Part shown: piece by piece, positions 17,049 through 25,270 of the stretch
Layout: each line of letters opens with the position of its first letter
How positions within the stretch are numbered: position 1 is the first letter of the stretch
Source: Sorangiineae bacterium MSr11367
GTDB lineage: Bacteria; Myxococcota_A; Polyangia; Polyangiales; Polyangiaceae
Reading direction: 5' to 3'
Assembly (NCBI GenBank): GCA_037157805.1
Contig: CP089983.1
Location: 13,541,707 to 13,605,706 of the forward strand
DNA: 64,000 bases
Made by a program: the position numbers and the translations under genes
Notes under the pieces: model-generated
What the model was told of the DNA's origin: nothing
Databases searched by the model: none
Seen by the model: the letters and a program-made list of their open reading frames with translations, nothing else

Positions 17049-17987
17049 ATGACGACTTATTTTGGTAAGGTTGCTGCTTGTGCATTGCTTGGAACCTTGG
17101 TTTTGGCCGGATGCAGCAACGACGACGACGACAATAAGGCGCCCGTCGCCAACGCCGGGACGGCGCAATCGGTCAAAGTGAATCAGAAGGTCACGCTCGA
17201 CGGCTCGAAGAGCAAAGATCCGGACGGCGACAAACTCACGTTCAAGTGGGCAGTCACCAAGCAGCCGCAGGGGAGCACGCTCAAGATCGAGGAGACGACG
17301 GACAAGCCGAGTCTCATGCCGGCCGTTCCCGGCGAATACGAGATCGAGCTGACCGTGAACGATGGCCAGGCTTCGGCGAAGGCGTCGGTGAAGGTCACCG
17401 CGTCGGCCGAAAGCCAGAATGGGAAGCCGACGTCCAGGGCCACCGGCCCCTCCAAGGTGCTCGTGGGCGCCAACGTGGCGCTCGATGGCTCGCAGAGCTC
17501 CGATCCGGATCAGGGCGACACGCTGACCTACAAATGGAACCTGGGGAAGCCCCCGAGCAGCACCGCGGCGCTCTCTGCGGCGAACGTGGCCAAGCCGACG
17601 TTCAAGGCCGATCTGGCCGGTGAATACATCGCTTCGCTCATCGTGAACGACAGCAAAGCGGACAGCACTGGGGTCGAGGTCAAGGTCAAGGCGGTGGCCA
17701 CCAACGCGAAGCCGGTGGCCAATGCGGGCACCGCGCAAAACGTGGCCGTGGCCGCGACGGTCACGCTCGACGGCAGCGCGAGCACCGATTCCGACGCGGG
17801 CGATGTGCTGACCTACAAGTGGACCGTCAAGTCCAAGCCGGCCAGCAGCGCCGCGGCCTTGAACGACGCCACCGCGAAGAAGCCGACCTTCACGGCCGAC
17901 AAGGCGGGCGAATACGAGTTCGAGCTCGTGGTGAACGACGAACTCGAAAATAGCGCGCCCGTCACGGTGAAGGTCACCGCGCAGTAG
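17049..17987 (+). CDS. lipoprotein with three PKD domains
   Basis: The 312-residue protein has a lipobox (LAGC) followed by an acidic linker (SNDDDDN) and three PKD repeats. Each repeat shows the pattern A.AG..Q.V.....VTLDGS.S.D.D.GD.LT.KW and ends near GEYE.EL.VND. The acidic Asp-rich stretch after the lipidated Cys may keep it in a particular membrane or send it to the surface. The ATG at 17049 is preceded by GGAGG-like TTGGAGGC. Probable surface adhesion or scaffold role, inferred from the domain. Confidence 0.85.
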   Translation: MTTYFGKVAACALLGTLVLAGCSNDDDDNKAPVANAGTAQSVKVNQKVTLDGSKSKDPDGDKLTFKWAVTKQPQGSTLKIEETTDKPSLMPAVPGEYEIELTVNDGQASAKASVKVTASAESQNGKPTSRATGPSKVLVGANVALDGSQSSDPDQGDTLTYKWNLGKPPSSTAALSAANVAKPTFKADLAGEYIASLIVNDSKADSTGVEVKVKAVATNAKPVANAGTAQNVAVAATVTLDGSASTDSDAGDVLTYKWTVKSKPASSAAALNDATAKKPTFTADKAGEYEFELVVNDELENSAPVTVKVTAQ

Positions 17988-17991
17988 TCGT

Positions 17992-19296
17992 CTATCCGCC
18001 GCCGAGCACGTGCTCGTGCGAGGCTCGAACGAGAAGGCGGGCGCGCTCGACGTCGGCGACGAGACGCCCGCCCCGCTTGAGGACGCGCCCGGCCACGAAC
18101 ACCGTGTCGACGTTGCCGGGATGCGCGGCGAGCACGATGGCGTCGGCCGGAGAGCTCACCGGGGCGAGGTTGACGTCGGTCGCGCGGAGCAAGACGATGT
18201 CCGCGGCTTTGCCCGGCGTCAGCGAGCCTGTGCGGCGATCCAACCCGGTGGCGCGCGCACCCTCGAGCGTGGCCCATCGTAGAACGTCGCGCGCCGACAC
18301 CGCCGGAAGGCGCGCATCGCGGCGATGCATGGCGAAGGCGGTGCGCATCGGCGTGAACATGTCGCTGGCCGCGGCGGTTTCGCTGTCGACGCTCAAGCTC
18401 GCGGTAAGGCCAGCCGCCAGCATGCGCCCGAGGGTCGGCGCGGCGAGCCCGCTCATTCCGAGCTCGATTTGCGGGGAAACCGAGACGGTGACGCCGTGAT
18501 CGGCCAGGAGCCGCAACCCCTCGTCCGTGGCCCCCGCCGCATGGACCGCGGTGATGTCGGGACCGAGCAAGCGTGCCGCGTGCATCCGCTCGATGCCGCG
18601 ATTTTCCGGACCCGGTTCCCCACCTCCCACGTGCACGGTGATGCGCAACCCAAGCTCGCGCGCGAGCCCGAAGTCATCGACCGTGGCGGCGTCGCTGCTG
18701 AAGTCTGGGCCGCTCGCGGCCATGGCCAAGGTGACCAAGCCATCGTCGCTGGTGAACCTCTCGCGGCGCAGCCTCCGAATGTCCGCCGGGTGCCGTCGCC
18801 CCGCGGGATCGACCCCGGGCGGCAGCTCGGTGAACGCGGGACCGTGGCCAAAGATGGCGCGAAGCCCCGACTCGGTGAGCGCGGCGATGGCCGCGTCGGC
18901 GTGGGCGGGCGTATTCTGGATGTGCGACCAGTCGAGCAGCGTGGTGATCCCGCTGTCGATGGCCGAGAGTGCACCCAACAGCGTGCCGGCGTACACATCC
19001 TCCGGACGCGTGCGCCGTCCGGTCGCGAACAGTGCCTGCGTGACGTAGTCCTGAAGCGACCAGTCTCCGCCACGGTGCCGGAGGGTCGTCTGCCACGTAT
19101 GCCGATGGGTGTCGACGAAGCCCGGGAGCACCAGCATGCCGGCTGCGTCGAGCACCTCCGCACCGTCGGCCTCGAGCACGGGCGCGATGGCGGCGATCGC
19201 TCCGTTTTCAATGAGAAGATCGCCGCGCGGAAGGTCGGCCGCACGTTCGTCGGGGCGGACGATCCAGCCGCCGCGGATGAGGGTTCGTTGCGTCAT
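17992..19296 (-). CDS. amidohydrolase-family deaminase or hydrolase (cytosine deaminase / 8-oxoguanine deaminase type)
   Basis: The 434-residue metal-dependent hydrolase has the HxH motif (DTHRHTWQ, His64 and His66) at the start of the barrel, a later metal His (TVHVGGGEPG), VHAAG, and the Asp in SVDSETAA. The C-terminal part contains the typical composite beta domain motif (TGSLTPGKAADIVLL). This is the TrzN/8-oxoguanine-deaminase branch that acts on heterocyclic amines or aromatic amidines. The exact substrate is unknown. Its neighbour on the same strand is a LysR regulator. Confidence 0.85.
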   Translation of the reverse strand: MTQRTLIRGGWIVRPDERAADLPRGDLLIENGAIAAIAPVLEADGAEVLDAAGMLVLPGFVDTHRHTWQTTLRHRGGDWSLQDYVTQALFATGRRTRPEDVYAGTLLGALSAIDSGITTLLDWSHIQNTPAHADAAIAALTESGLRAIFGHGPAFTELPPGVDPAGRRHPADIRRLRRERFTSDDGLVTLAMAASGPDFSSDAATVDDFGLARELGLRITVHVGGGEPGPENRGIERMHAARLLGPDITAVHAAGATDEGLRLLADHGVTVSVSPQIELGMSGLAAPTLGRMLAAGLTASLSVDSETAAASDMFTPMRTAFAMHRRDARLPAVSARDVLRWATLEGARATGLDRRTGSLTPGKAADIVLLRATDVNLAPVSSPADAIVLAAHPGNVDTVFVAGRVLKRGGRLVADVERARLLVRASHEHVLGGG

Positions 19297-19350
19297 GATA
19301 GAAACCCCGCAGTGTAAAGGATGAATGAAAGCTTTCTGAAAAGCTTTTTA

Positions 19351-20301
19351 TCAAATAGATCCGGCCCGCGCCCTCGTCAAGCCGTGCCCGGCGTGGTTAG
19401 CCCGAGCGATCTCGGCAATGATGCCGCGGAGCCAGCTCTGGGCGGGGTGTGCATCGTTGCGTCGGTGCCATGCGAGGACGAAGGTCGTGATCGGCAGGGC
19501 GAGCGGTGGTTCGAAGACGCGGAGCGGAAAGCCGTGGAAGGAGTGCTCCACCACGCCTTTCATGAGCGTGGCGATCAGGTTGGAGGAGGCCACGATGCTC
19601 GGCGCCGCGAACATGTGCGGCAGGGAAATGCCCAATCGCCGCGATAGCCCGAGTTCGGCGAGCTTTTCATCGACGTGGCCGCGCCGGTCTCCCTCGGGGG
19701 AGACCAACAAATGCGGAAACGTGAGGAAGCGTTTCAACGTCACCTTCTTGGCCAGCAGGGGGTGACCCTCCCGCACGACGCTCACGAAACGCTCCGGATA
19801 AAGCGGCTGGCTGAGAATGCTGGCCCCCCAACGCGCCGGAACGCCTACCGCCGCGTGCGCCGCCCCGCTTTCGAGGAGCTCTTCGGCCTGCTGCCGATCG
19901 GTGAAGCCTCGGACGTGCAGCACCACCCCCGGAGCCTCCGCCTCGATGCGTCGCATGAGACGCGGCAAGAGCACGAACGCCGGATGGTCGGACAACGCGA
20001 GGGTAAACGTCGCCGTCGAAGCTGCGGGCTCGAAGGTCTGCGTGAAGTCGAGTGTGCGCTGGATCTGCGCGAGGGCGTCGGACAGCGGCACGCTCAGATC
20101 GAGCGCCCGCGGCGTGGGCTGCAGCCCCGTTGGACTGCGGACGAAGAGCTCGTCGTGAAAGAGCGCGCGCAGTCGGGCGAGCGCGGCGCTCATGGCGGGC
20201 TGGGTTCGACCGATCCGCGCCCCCGCCCGCGTGACATTTCGTTCGGCCATGAGCGCGTCGAACGCAACGAGCAGGTTCAAATCGATGCCATGCATATCCA
20301 T
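19351..20301 (-). CDS. LysR-family transcriptional regulator
   Basis: Starting at the ATG at 20301, the protein (316 residues) has the winged-helix DNA-binding domain (LVAFDALMAERNVTRAGARI, TQPAMSAALARLRALF) and a substrate-binding domain of the NodD/PcpR-like branch (GFTDRQQAEELLESGAAHAA). It is divergent from a DoxX gene, so it probably controls DoxX, and it could also control the downstream amidohydrolase. The ATG at 20295 is an alternative start. Confidence 0.9.
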   Translation of the reverse strand: MDMHGIDLNLLVAFDALMAERNVTRAGARIGRTQPAMSAALARLRALFHDELFVRSPTGLQPTPRALDLSVPLSDALAQIQRTLDFTQTFEPAASTATFTLALSDHPAFVLLPRLMRRIEAEAPGVVLHVRGFTDRQQAEELLESGAAHAAVGVPARWGASILSQPLYPERFVSVVREGHPLLAKKVTLKRFLTFPHLLVSPEGDRRGHVDEKLAELGLSRRLGISLPHMFAAPSIVASSNLIATLMKGVVEHSFHGFPLRVFEPPLALPITTFVLAWHRRNDAHPAQSWLRGIIAEIARANHAGHGLTRARAGSI

Positions 20302-20318
20302 GTCGTGGATGTGCGAGC

Positions 20319-20334
20319 ATATCAATTATCGATT
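20319..20334. promoter_or_regulatory. AT-rich candidate operator between LysR and DoxX genes
   Basis: ATATCAATTATCGATT stands out as AT-rich and partly symmetric in the 110-base divergent spacer. It matches the loose T-n11-A plan of LysR sites. Only a weak case can be made by eye. Confidence 0.3.
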
Positions 20335-20412
20335 GGGAAGATGATCGGGCCGTACCTAGCTTCCTTCGTGTCGGGCACGGAAAACCGACCTTGAACAGGA
20401 GCTACTGGAGCC

Positions 20413-20901
20413 ATGAACGCATTGCGTGCAAACCCGGCCGTTGCCCTTCTCGTTCTTCGCGTGGGGCTGGGCCTGAGTCTTTTCCTTCGACATGGCGTGG
20501 AGAAGCTCACCGGCTTCTCCGAGATGGCCACTCGCTTTCCCGACCCTTTTCACATGGGGCGCGTGCCAAGCCTGGTCATCGCACTCTTGTCGGATGCCGT
20601 GGCTTCGTTGCTCATCGTTTCCGGGGCGGGAACGCGGTTCGCCGCAGCCTACGTGGCAGGCAACGTCGCGGTGGCGTGGCTCTTCGTGCACCACCTGGAG
20701 TTCTTCGGGCCCCAGGCCGAGCACGGAGAGCTCTGCGCCCTCTACGTCTGCGGTGCGCTGACCATCGCCCTCGCGGGCGCCGGCCCGTACAGCGTCGATG
20801 CGATGCTGCGCCGTCGCGCCGGCGCAACCGAGGGGTTGGCTGCAAACGCCACGACGCTCTCTCGGAGGAGTGGGGCGGCGGAGCCCCCCACAACCTATTG
20901 A
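20413..20901 (+). CDS. DoxX-family membrane protein
   Basis: The 162-residue protein has four hydrophobic helices and the DoxX pattern: LLVLRVGLGLSLFLRHGVEKL in helix one, VIALLSDAVASLLIVSG, AAAYVAGNVAVAWLFVHH, and ALYVCGALTIALAGAG with PYSVDA. DoxX proteins are small quinone-interacting or redox-linked membrane proteins; the role in this strain is unknown. The C-terminal 25 residues after DAMLRRR are low-complexity and may be disordered. Confidence 0.85.
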   Translation: MNALRANPAVALLVLRVGLGLSLFLRHGVEKLTGFSEMATRFPDPFHMGRVPSLVIALLSDAVASLLIVSGAGTRFAAAYVAGNVAVAWLFVHHLEFFGPQAEHGELCALYVCGALTIALAGAGPYSVDAMLRRRAGATEGLAANATTLSRRSGAAEPPTTY

Positions 20902-20909
20902 ATACTGTC

Positions 20910-20999
20910 TGGCGGAGAGAAGGGGATTCGAACCCCTGGTACCCTTGCGGGCACACCTGATTTCGAATCAGGCACCTTCGGCCTCTCGGTCATCTCTCC
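20910..20999 (-). tRNA. tRNA-Ser (anticodon CGA)
   Basis: Read on the minus strand, the acceptor GGAGAGA pairs with TCTCTCC. A D arm follows (TGACCGAGAGGCCGAAGG), the anticodon loop sits in CTGATTCGAAATCAG, there is a long variable arm as in class II tRNAs, and the T loop is GGTTCGAATCC. The anticodon is CGA, reading UCG. The 3' CCA is encoded (GCCA at 20913-20910). Confidence 0.95.
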
Positions 21000-21040
21000 G
21001 CCGGCCACATTCGTCGATTCACCAAGGCATTGTCAAGGCT

Positions 21041-22024
21041 CTACAGCGCTCGTGTGTGCAAGATGTCTTCGGCGCTGCTGGCGATGGTCTCGGCGAGGCG
21101 GTCGATGGGCAGGTCGTTGGGGTCGTCCCCGAAGGGATCCTCGATTTCCACGCCGATCTCGTCGATGCCGATGAGGGCGAAGGCCAGGATGGCGCTGGCC
21201 GCCGGCGTGTACCACCTCGTCGCGTCCGCCATGGCAAAAGGAACCGTGACGGTGAAGAGCAACACCGCCAGTTTAATGTGCTGGGCGTACGCGAATGGAA
21301 TGGGGGTGCGGACGATGCGTTCGCACCCGCCGAGGGCATCGAGGAGCGCGGTGATGTTCGGATCCAGCAGCAGGACGTGATGCGGTGCGAGCACGCCGCG
21401 GCGGCCGAGGTCCTCGATGCGCTGCGAAAGGAATGTGGCCACCACGGGCGCGCGCGCCTTTTTCGGCTCCAGGATGGCCCGCTCTTCGGGGGTGAGCCGG
21501 TCGCCCAGGGCAGCCAGGTCGCGCTGGGAGCGCAGGCTTTGCACCGCAAGCGCGAAGAACGCGCTCAGGTAGCGTTGGACGTCGTCGACCACGCGCTGCA
21601 CCTCTGGCTCCTGACGGCTGCCCGCGAAAGCCGCCATCTGGCGTGCCAGATCCCGCGATCGATTGACCATGATGCCGAGCAGCTTTCGCCCTTCCCAGTA
21701 GCGGTCGTAGGAAGCATTGGTCCGAAAGACCAAGAGCAACCCGAGCGCGACGCCGATCAGGGTGTGGGCAATCGCCGGGATCTTGAACCCGACGCTGGCG
21801 TTGAGCCCCGCGGCCAAGAAGCCGACGACGCCCACGATGAGCACACGACCGAGAAGCCGTGGGCCGATGGTCCCGCGAAAGCGGAAAGCAACCGCGAGCC
21901 AGTTTTTCGCCTCGTAGTCGATCACGCTCGAGCGTTGCGTTGAACGGCGCGCCTCTGTCAAGAGAGTGTAAGCGAGCTCATCTTCACGTGGTGGTGAAAG
22001 GTGGCGTTGCCATTGCGCGATCAC
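21041..22024 (-). CDS. bestrophin-family (YneE-like) chloride channel
   Basis: The 327-residue protein has the bacterial bestrophin signature RTNASYDRYWEGRKLLG after the first membrane pair. Further helices (HIKLAVLLFTVTVPFA, PAASAILAFALIGIDEIG) and the conserved IEDPFGDDPNDLP follow near the C-terminus. Bestrophins form pentameric anion or cation channels in the inner membrane. The start is a GTG with little room for the promoter before the NRPS leader on the other strand. Confidence 0.92.
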   Translation of the reverse strand: MIAQWQRHLSPPREDELAYTLLTEARRSTQRSSVIDYEAKNWLAVAFRFRGTIGPRLLGRVLIVGVVGFLAAGLNASVGFKIPAIAHTLIGVALGLLLVFRTNASYDRYWEGRKLLGIMVNRSRDLARQMAAFAGSRQEPEVQRVVDDVQRYLSAFFALAVQSLRSQRDLAALGDRLTPEERAILEPKKARAPVVATFLSQRIEDLGRRGVLAPHHVLLLDPNITALLDALGGCERIVRTPIPFAYAQHIKLAVLLFTVTVPFAMADATRWYTPAASAILAFALIGIDEIGVEIEDPFGDDPNDLPIDRLAETIASSAEDILHTRAL

Positions 22025-22178
22025 TGGACGCGATCATGTTCGCCTTCTCGTAAACGCCATTCATCGTTCGCGATTGTCACATATCCGATTTGGAAATGTG
22101 GTCATTGTGACAGCCCCACGCTGTGCACTCCGAATACACAGCTTGAAGGACATCTCGTTTCGCCCTACCTCGGGTCGA

Positions 22179-25100
22179 ATGGCTCGGCATCGCGCGGTGC
22201 ACGAATTCAATCCACCGGAAACTACATATCCAAAAGAAAAATCGCTCTATCAGCTTTTCGAGGAGCATGTGCGGCAGCATCCGCAGCATGTCGCCGTGCG
22301 TTTCGGGAATGAGGCCCTGACCTATTCTGAATTGCACGAGCGCGCCGAGTGCCATGCGGCGCGGCTGCTGGATCTCGGTGTGACGCCGGGCATGCCGGTG
22401 GCGATGATCACCGAACGTTCGCTGGAAATGGTGGTGGGCATCTGGGCCATTTTGCGGGCGGGCGCCGCCTACGTGCCCATCGATCCCGAGTATCCACGGG
22501 AGCGGATTCAATCGATCCTGCGGGATAGCGGGGCGCGCATCCACGCCACGGTGTCGTTTTTTGCGCGCGACGCGAGTCCAGGGCGAGCGGCCCTTCCTCC
22601 GACCGGGCCGGCCGTCGGGCCTGCGTACATCATGTACACGTCCGGCTCGACGGGGGCACCCAAAGGGGTCGCGGTGGCGCATCACAACGTGATCCGAACG
22701 GTGGTTCGAACGAATTACATCGATATCCATACGCGGGACTGTATTTTGCAATTGTCGAATTACGCCTTCGACGGTTCGGTGTTCGACATTTTCGGCGCAT
22801 TGCTCAACGGAGCCACGTTGGTATTGCCCCAACGGGACGACGTCGGTGATCCCGAGCGGCTCGCGGCCCTCATCCGCGGGGCGGGCATCAGCGTGCTGTT
22901 CGTCACGACGGCGCTGTTCAACGCATGCATCGACTACGATCCGTCGATCTTCGGTCCCGTGCGAAAGGTGTTGTTCGGCGGCGAGCAGGTTTCCGTCCAA
23001 CACGTGAAAAAAGCATTTGCGCACCTGGGGCCCGGACGACTGATTCACGTGTACGGCCCCACGGAAACCACGGTGTTCAGCAGCGCGCACGCGGTCGAGC
23101 GCGTTGGGGAGACGGTTCCCATTGGGAAGCCGCTGGCCAATACGCGCCTCTACGTTCTCGATGCGAACCAAGAGCCGAGTCCAATCGGCGTGCCCGGTGA
23201 GCTGTACATCGCAGGGGAGGGCGTGAGCCGGGGCTATTGGAACGACGCAGAACTGACGCGGGATCGGTTCGTGCCGGATCCGTTCGTGGCCCAAGGCGTG
23301 ATGTACAAGACCGGGGATCGGGTGAAACAGCAAGAGGACGGGGAGCTCGTCTTCCTCGGGCGGGCCGACCAGCAGGTAAAGCTGAGAGGATTTCGCATCG
23401 AGCTTGGCGAGATCGAGGCGCGCCTGCTGGAGCACCCGCAGGTGCAGCAATGCGCGGTGGTGGTGAAGGCGCAACGTCTCGTTGCATATGGGACGTCTGC
23501 CGAGGTTTTGGACGGTGACGCGTTGAAAGCGCATCTTCGTACATCGCTGCCCCATTACATGATTCCGGATCGGTGGGTGCAACTGCCAGCTTTGCCCCTT
23601 ACCGCGAACGGAAAGGTCGATCGGAAGAAGCTCGCCGCGGACGCGGACGAACGGCCTCGCTCGACGCGCGGGGGCGCGCGCACCGCGCGCGAGGAGGCGC
23701 TGCATCGGATTTTCGCCGACGTGCTCGGCGTGCCCGAGGTGGGGGCGGAGGAAGGCTTTTCGGACATTGGCGGCAATTCTGTCAACGCGATCACCCTGGT
23801 ATCGCGGTTGAAGCACGCGGGATTTCCCGTGACCACGCGAGACATTCTGCACTGCCAGACCATCGAGCGCCTGTTGAAGGAGGTATGGCCCACGCCGTCC
23901 CCGGCGCCCGCTGCCCTGAACGATACAGGCTCGGGTCTGCGACCCTTGGAGCAGCTCGACATCGGTGCCGTGCGGCGCCTCTTGGACGAGTCGTTGGCGC
24001 ACAATGGGCGCGTCATCACCGGCGCGTCCGTGTCCAACGAGTATCCGCTTTGTGCCATGCAACAGCTGCAGATTCGCTTCCGGACGCCGGCTTGCTTTGC
24101 CATGTGGCCGCTCGAGCGGGCGGTGGATCTTCCCACCCTGCAGGCGGCCTATGGCGCTTTGACCGCGCAGCACGGGTTGCTTCGAAGCGTGGCCGTCGAA
24201 TCGGGCGAACGGCACGTCTGGCGCGAATACGACCACCGTGCAGACGAAGCGCCGTCGATCCCGGTGATCGACCTCGCCGAGCACTCCGGCACGCCATCCG
24301 CCGTGAGGGCGTTGGTCGAGCAGGTCGCGACCCGCGTGTACGAAGCTTCGCAAATACTCCACCAGCTCGTTTTGGTGCGACGAAATAGGAACGAGCATTT
24401 CCTGGTGTGGGTGGTGAGCCACGTGATCTTCGACAAGGTCACCCAAGAGATCCTCACGAGTCACCTGATTCGCCATTACGAGGACGTGCTTCTCGGGCGG
24501 CCGCCCTCGCGCACCAGGTCCTCCCCATCGTTCGAAGATTATACGCGTCAATTGGCCCGTGGCCCGCAGGGGATCGGCGCGTCCGACATCGTACGATCGT
24601 TCCGGCTCGACGATTTCTACGAGGCCAAACAAGAGACGAAACGCCTGGTGTCGGCGACGGGAACGGAGTCGGCGACCAATTTTACCATCGTGCTGCCGCT
24701 GCGGAGCGGCTGGCACGTGGAGAATGCCTTCGAGGTTGCACTCGCCGTTCATGCCAAAGGCCTCCAGCGCTATCTGCATATGGACGAACTACCCTTGCTG
24801 TTCGTGACGGAGGGGCGTCAGTACGAAGGCCAGCGATATTACGATACGGTGGGAGAATTCACGGATATCGTTCCCCTCTTGGTGGATGCGCGCCCACCCT
24901 CGACGGAGATCCTTCAGTCCGTCGCGGGCCGGTTCGATGTGCTGAAACGACACAATGTGAACTTCTTGCATCTGCTGTTGGATCCCACCGCGCGGGCCTC
25001 ATGGCCCGACGTAGGCCGGCTCATGGACGCGGGAGATGGTTTCGAGCACTTCGACATTCTCATGTTCAATTTCCTGGGCAACGTGGACGATGTCCCCGTC

Positions 25101-25268
25101 GAGGAGACTTTTCGGGTGGAGCCGCATCCATTGCCCATTCAAACCCTGCTCAACGGCATCACCAGCGTATCTTCCGATACGATGGTTTGCGCGTTTCGCA
25201 CGAGCTGCGCGGTGGACGTTGCTCGAATTCGAGCTTGCTTCGAACAGGCCGCGTCGGAGTTGCCCTGA
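22179..25268 (+). CDS. nonribosomal peptide synthetase, loading module A-T-E-like
   Basis: From ATG 22179, 1029 residues. A domain (about 20-485) has IMYTSGSTGAPKG, NYAFDGSVFDIFG, VYGPTETT, YKTGD and the end motif NGKVD. The pocket residues read D198 G199 F202 F241 L265 G267 V291 V299 F300 K479, matching the isoleucine code DGFFLGVVYK as I recall it. The carrier domain (505-570) has attachment Ser534 in GGNS. The last domain (about 615-1029) is a condensation/epimerization-type fold whose HHxxxDG reads SHVIFDK (His748 and Asp752 kept). It also has TVGEFTD and FNFLGN as in E domains. The layout resembles GrsA. A TTG at 22074 is a less likely start. Confidence 0.9.
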   Translation: MARHRAVHEFNPPETTYPKEKSLYQLFEEHVRQHPQHVAVRFGNEALTYSELHERAECHAARLLDLGVTPGMPVAMITERSLEMVVGIWAILRAGAAYVPIDPEYPRERIQSILRDSGARIHATVSFFARDASPGRAALPPTGPAVGPAYIMYTSGSTGAPKGVAVAHHNVIRTVVRTNYIDIHTRDCILQLSNYAFDGSVFDIFGALLNGATLVLPQRDDVGDPERLAALIRGAGISVLFVTTALFNACIDYDPSIFGPVRKVLFGGEQVSVQHVKKAFAHLGPGRLIHVYGPTETTVFSSAHAVERVGETVPIGKPLANTRLYVLDANQEPSPIGVPGELYIAGEGVSRGYWNDAELTRDRFVPDPFVAQGVMYKTGDRVKQQEDGELVFLGRADQQVKLRGFRIELGEIEARLLEHPQVQQCAVVVKAQRLVAYGTSAEVLDGDALKAHLRTSLPHYMIPDRWVQLPALPLTANGKVDRKKLAADADERPRSTRGGARTAREEALHRIFADVLGVPEVGAEEGFSDIGGNSVNAITLVSRLKHAGFPVTTRDILHCQTIERLLKEVWPTPSPAPAALNDTGSGLRPLEQLDIGAVRRLLDESLAHNGRVITGASVSNEYPLCAMQQLQIRFRTPACFAMWPLERAVDLPTLQAAYGALTAQHGLLRSVAVESGERHVWREYDHRADEAPSIPVIDLAEHSGTPSAVRALVEQVATRVYEASQILHQLVLVRRNRNEHFLVWVVSHVIFDKVTQEILTSHLIRHYEDVLLGRPPSRTRSSPSFEDYTRQLARGPQGIGASDIVRSFRLDDFYEAKQETKRLVSATGTESATNFTIVLPLRSGWHVENAFEVALAVHAKGLQRYLHMDELPLLFVTEGRQYEGQRYYDTVGEFTDIVPLLVDARPPSTEILQSVAGRFDVLKRHNVNFLHLLLDPTARASWPDVGRLMDAGDGFEHFDILMFNFLGNVDDVPVEETFRVEPHPLPIQTLLNGITSVSSDTMVCAFRTSCAVDVARIRACFEQAASELP

Positions 25269-25270
25269 CC

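Noticed and set aside
22077-24779. 900-residue minus-strand frame opposite the loading NRPS
   Set aside because: Same reason: shadow of the A and T domains, no recognisable protein.
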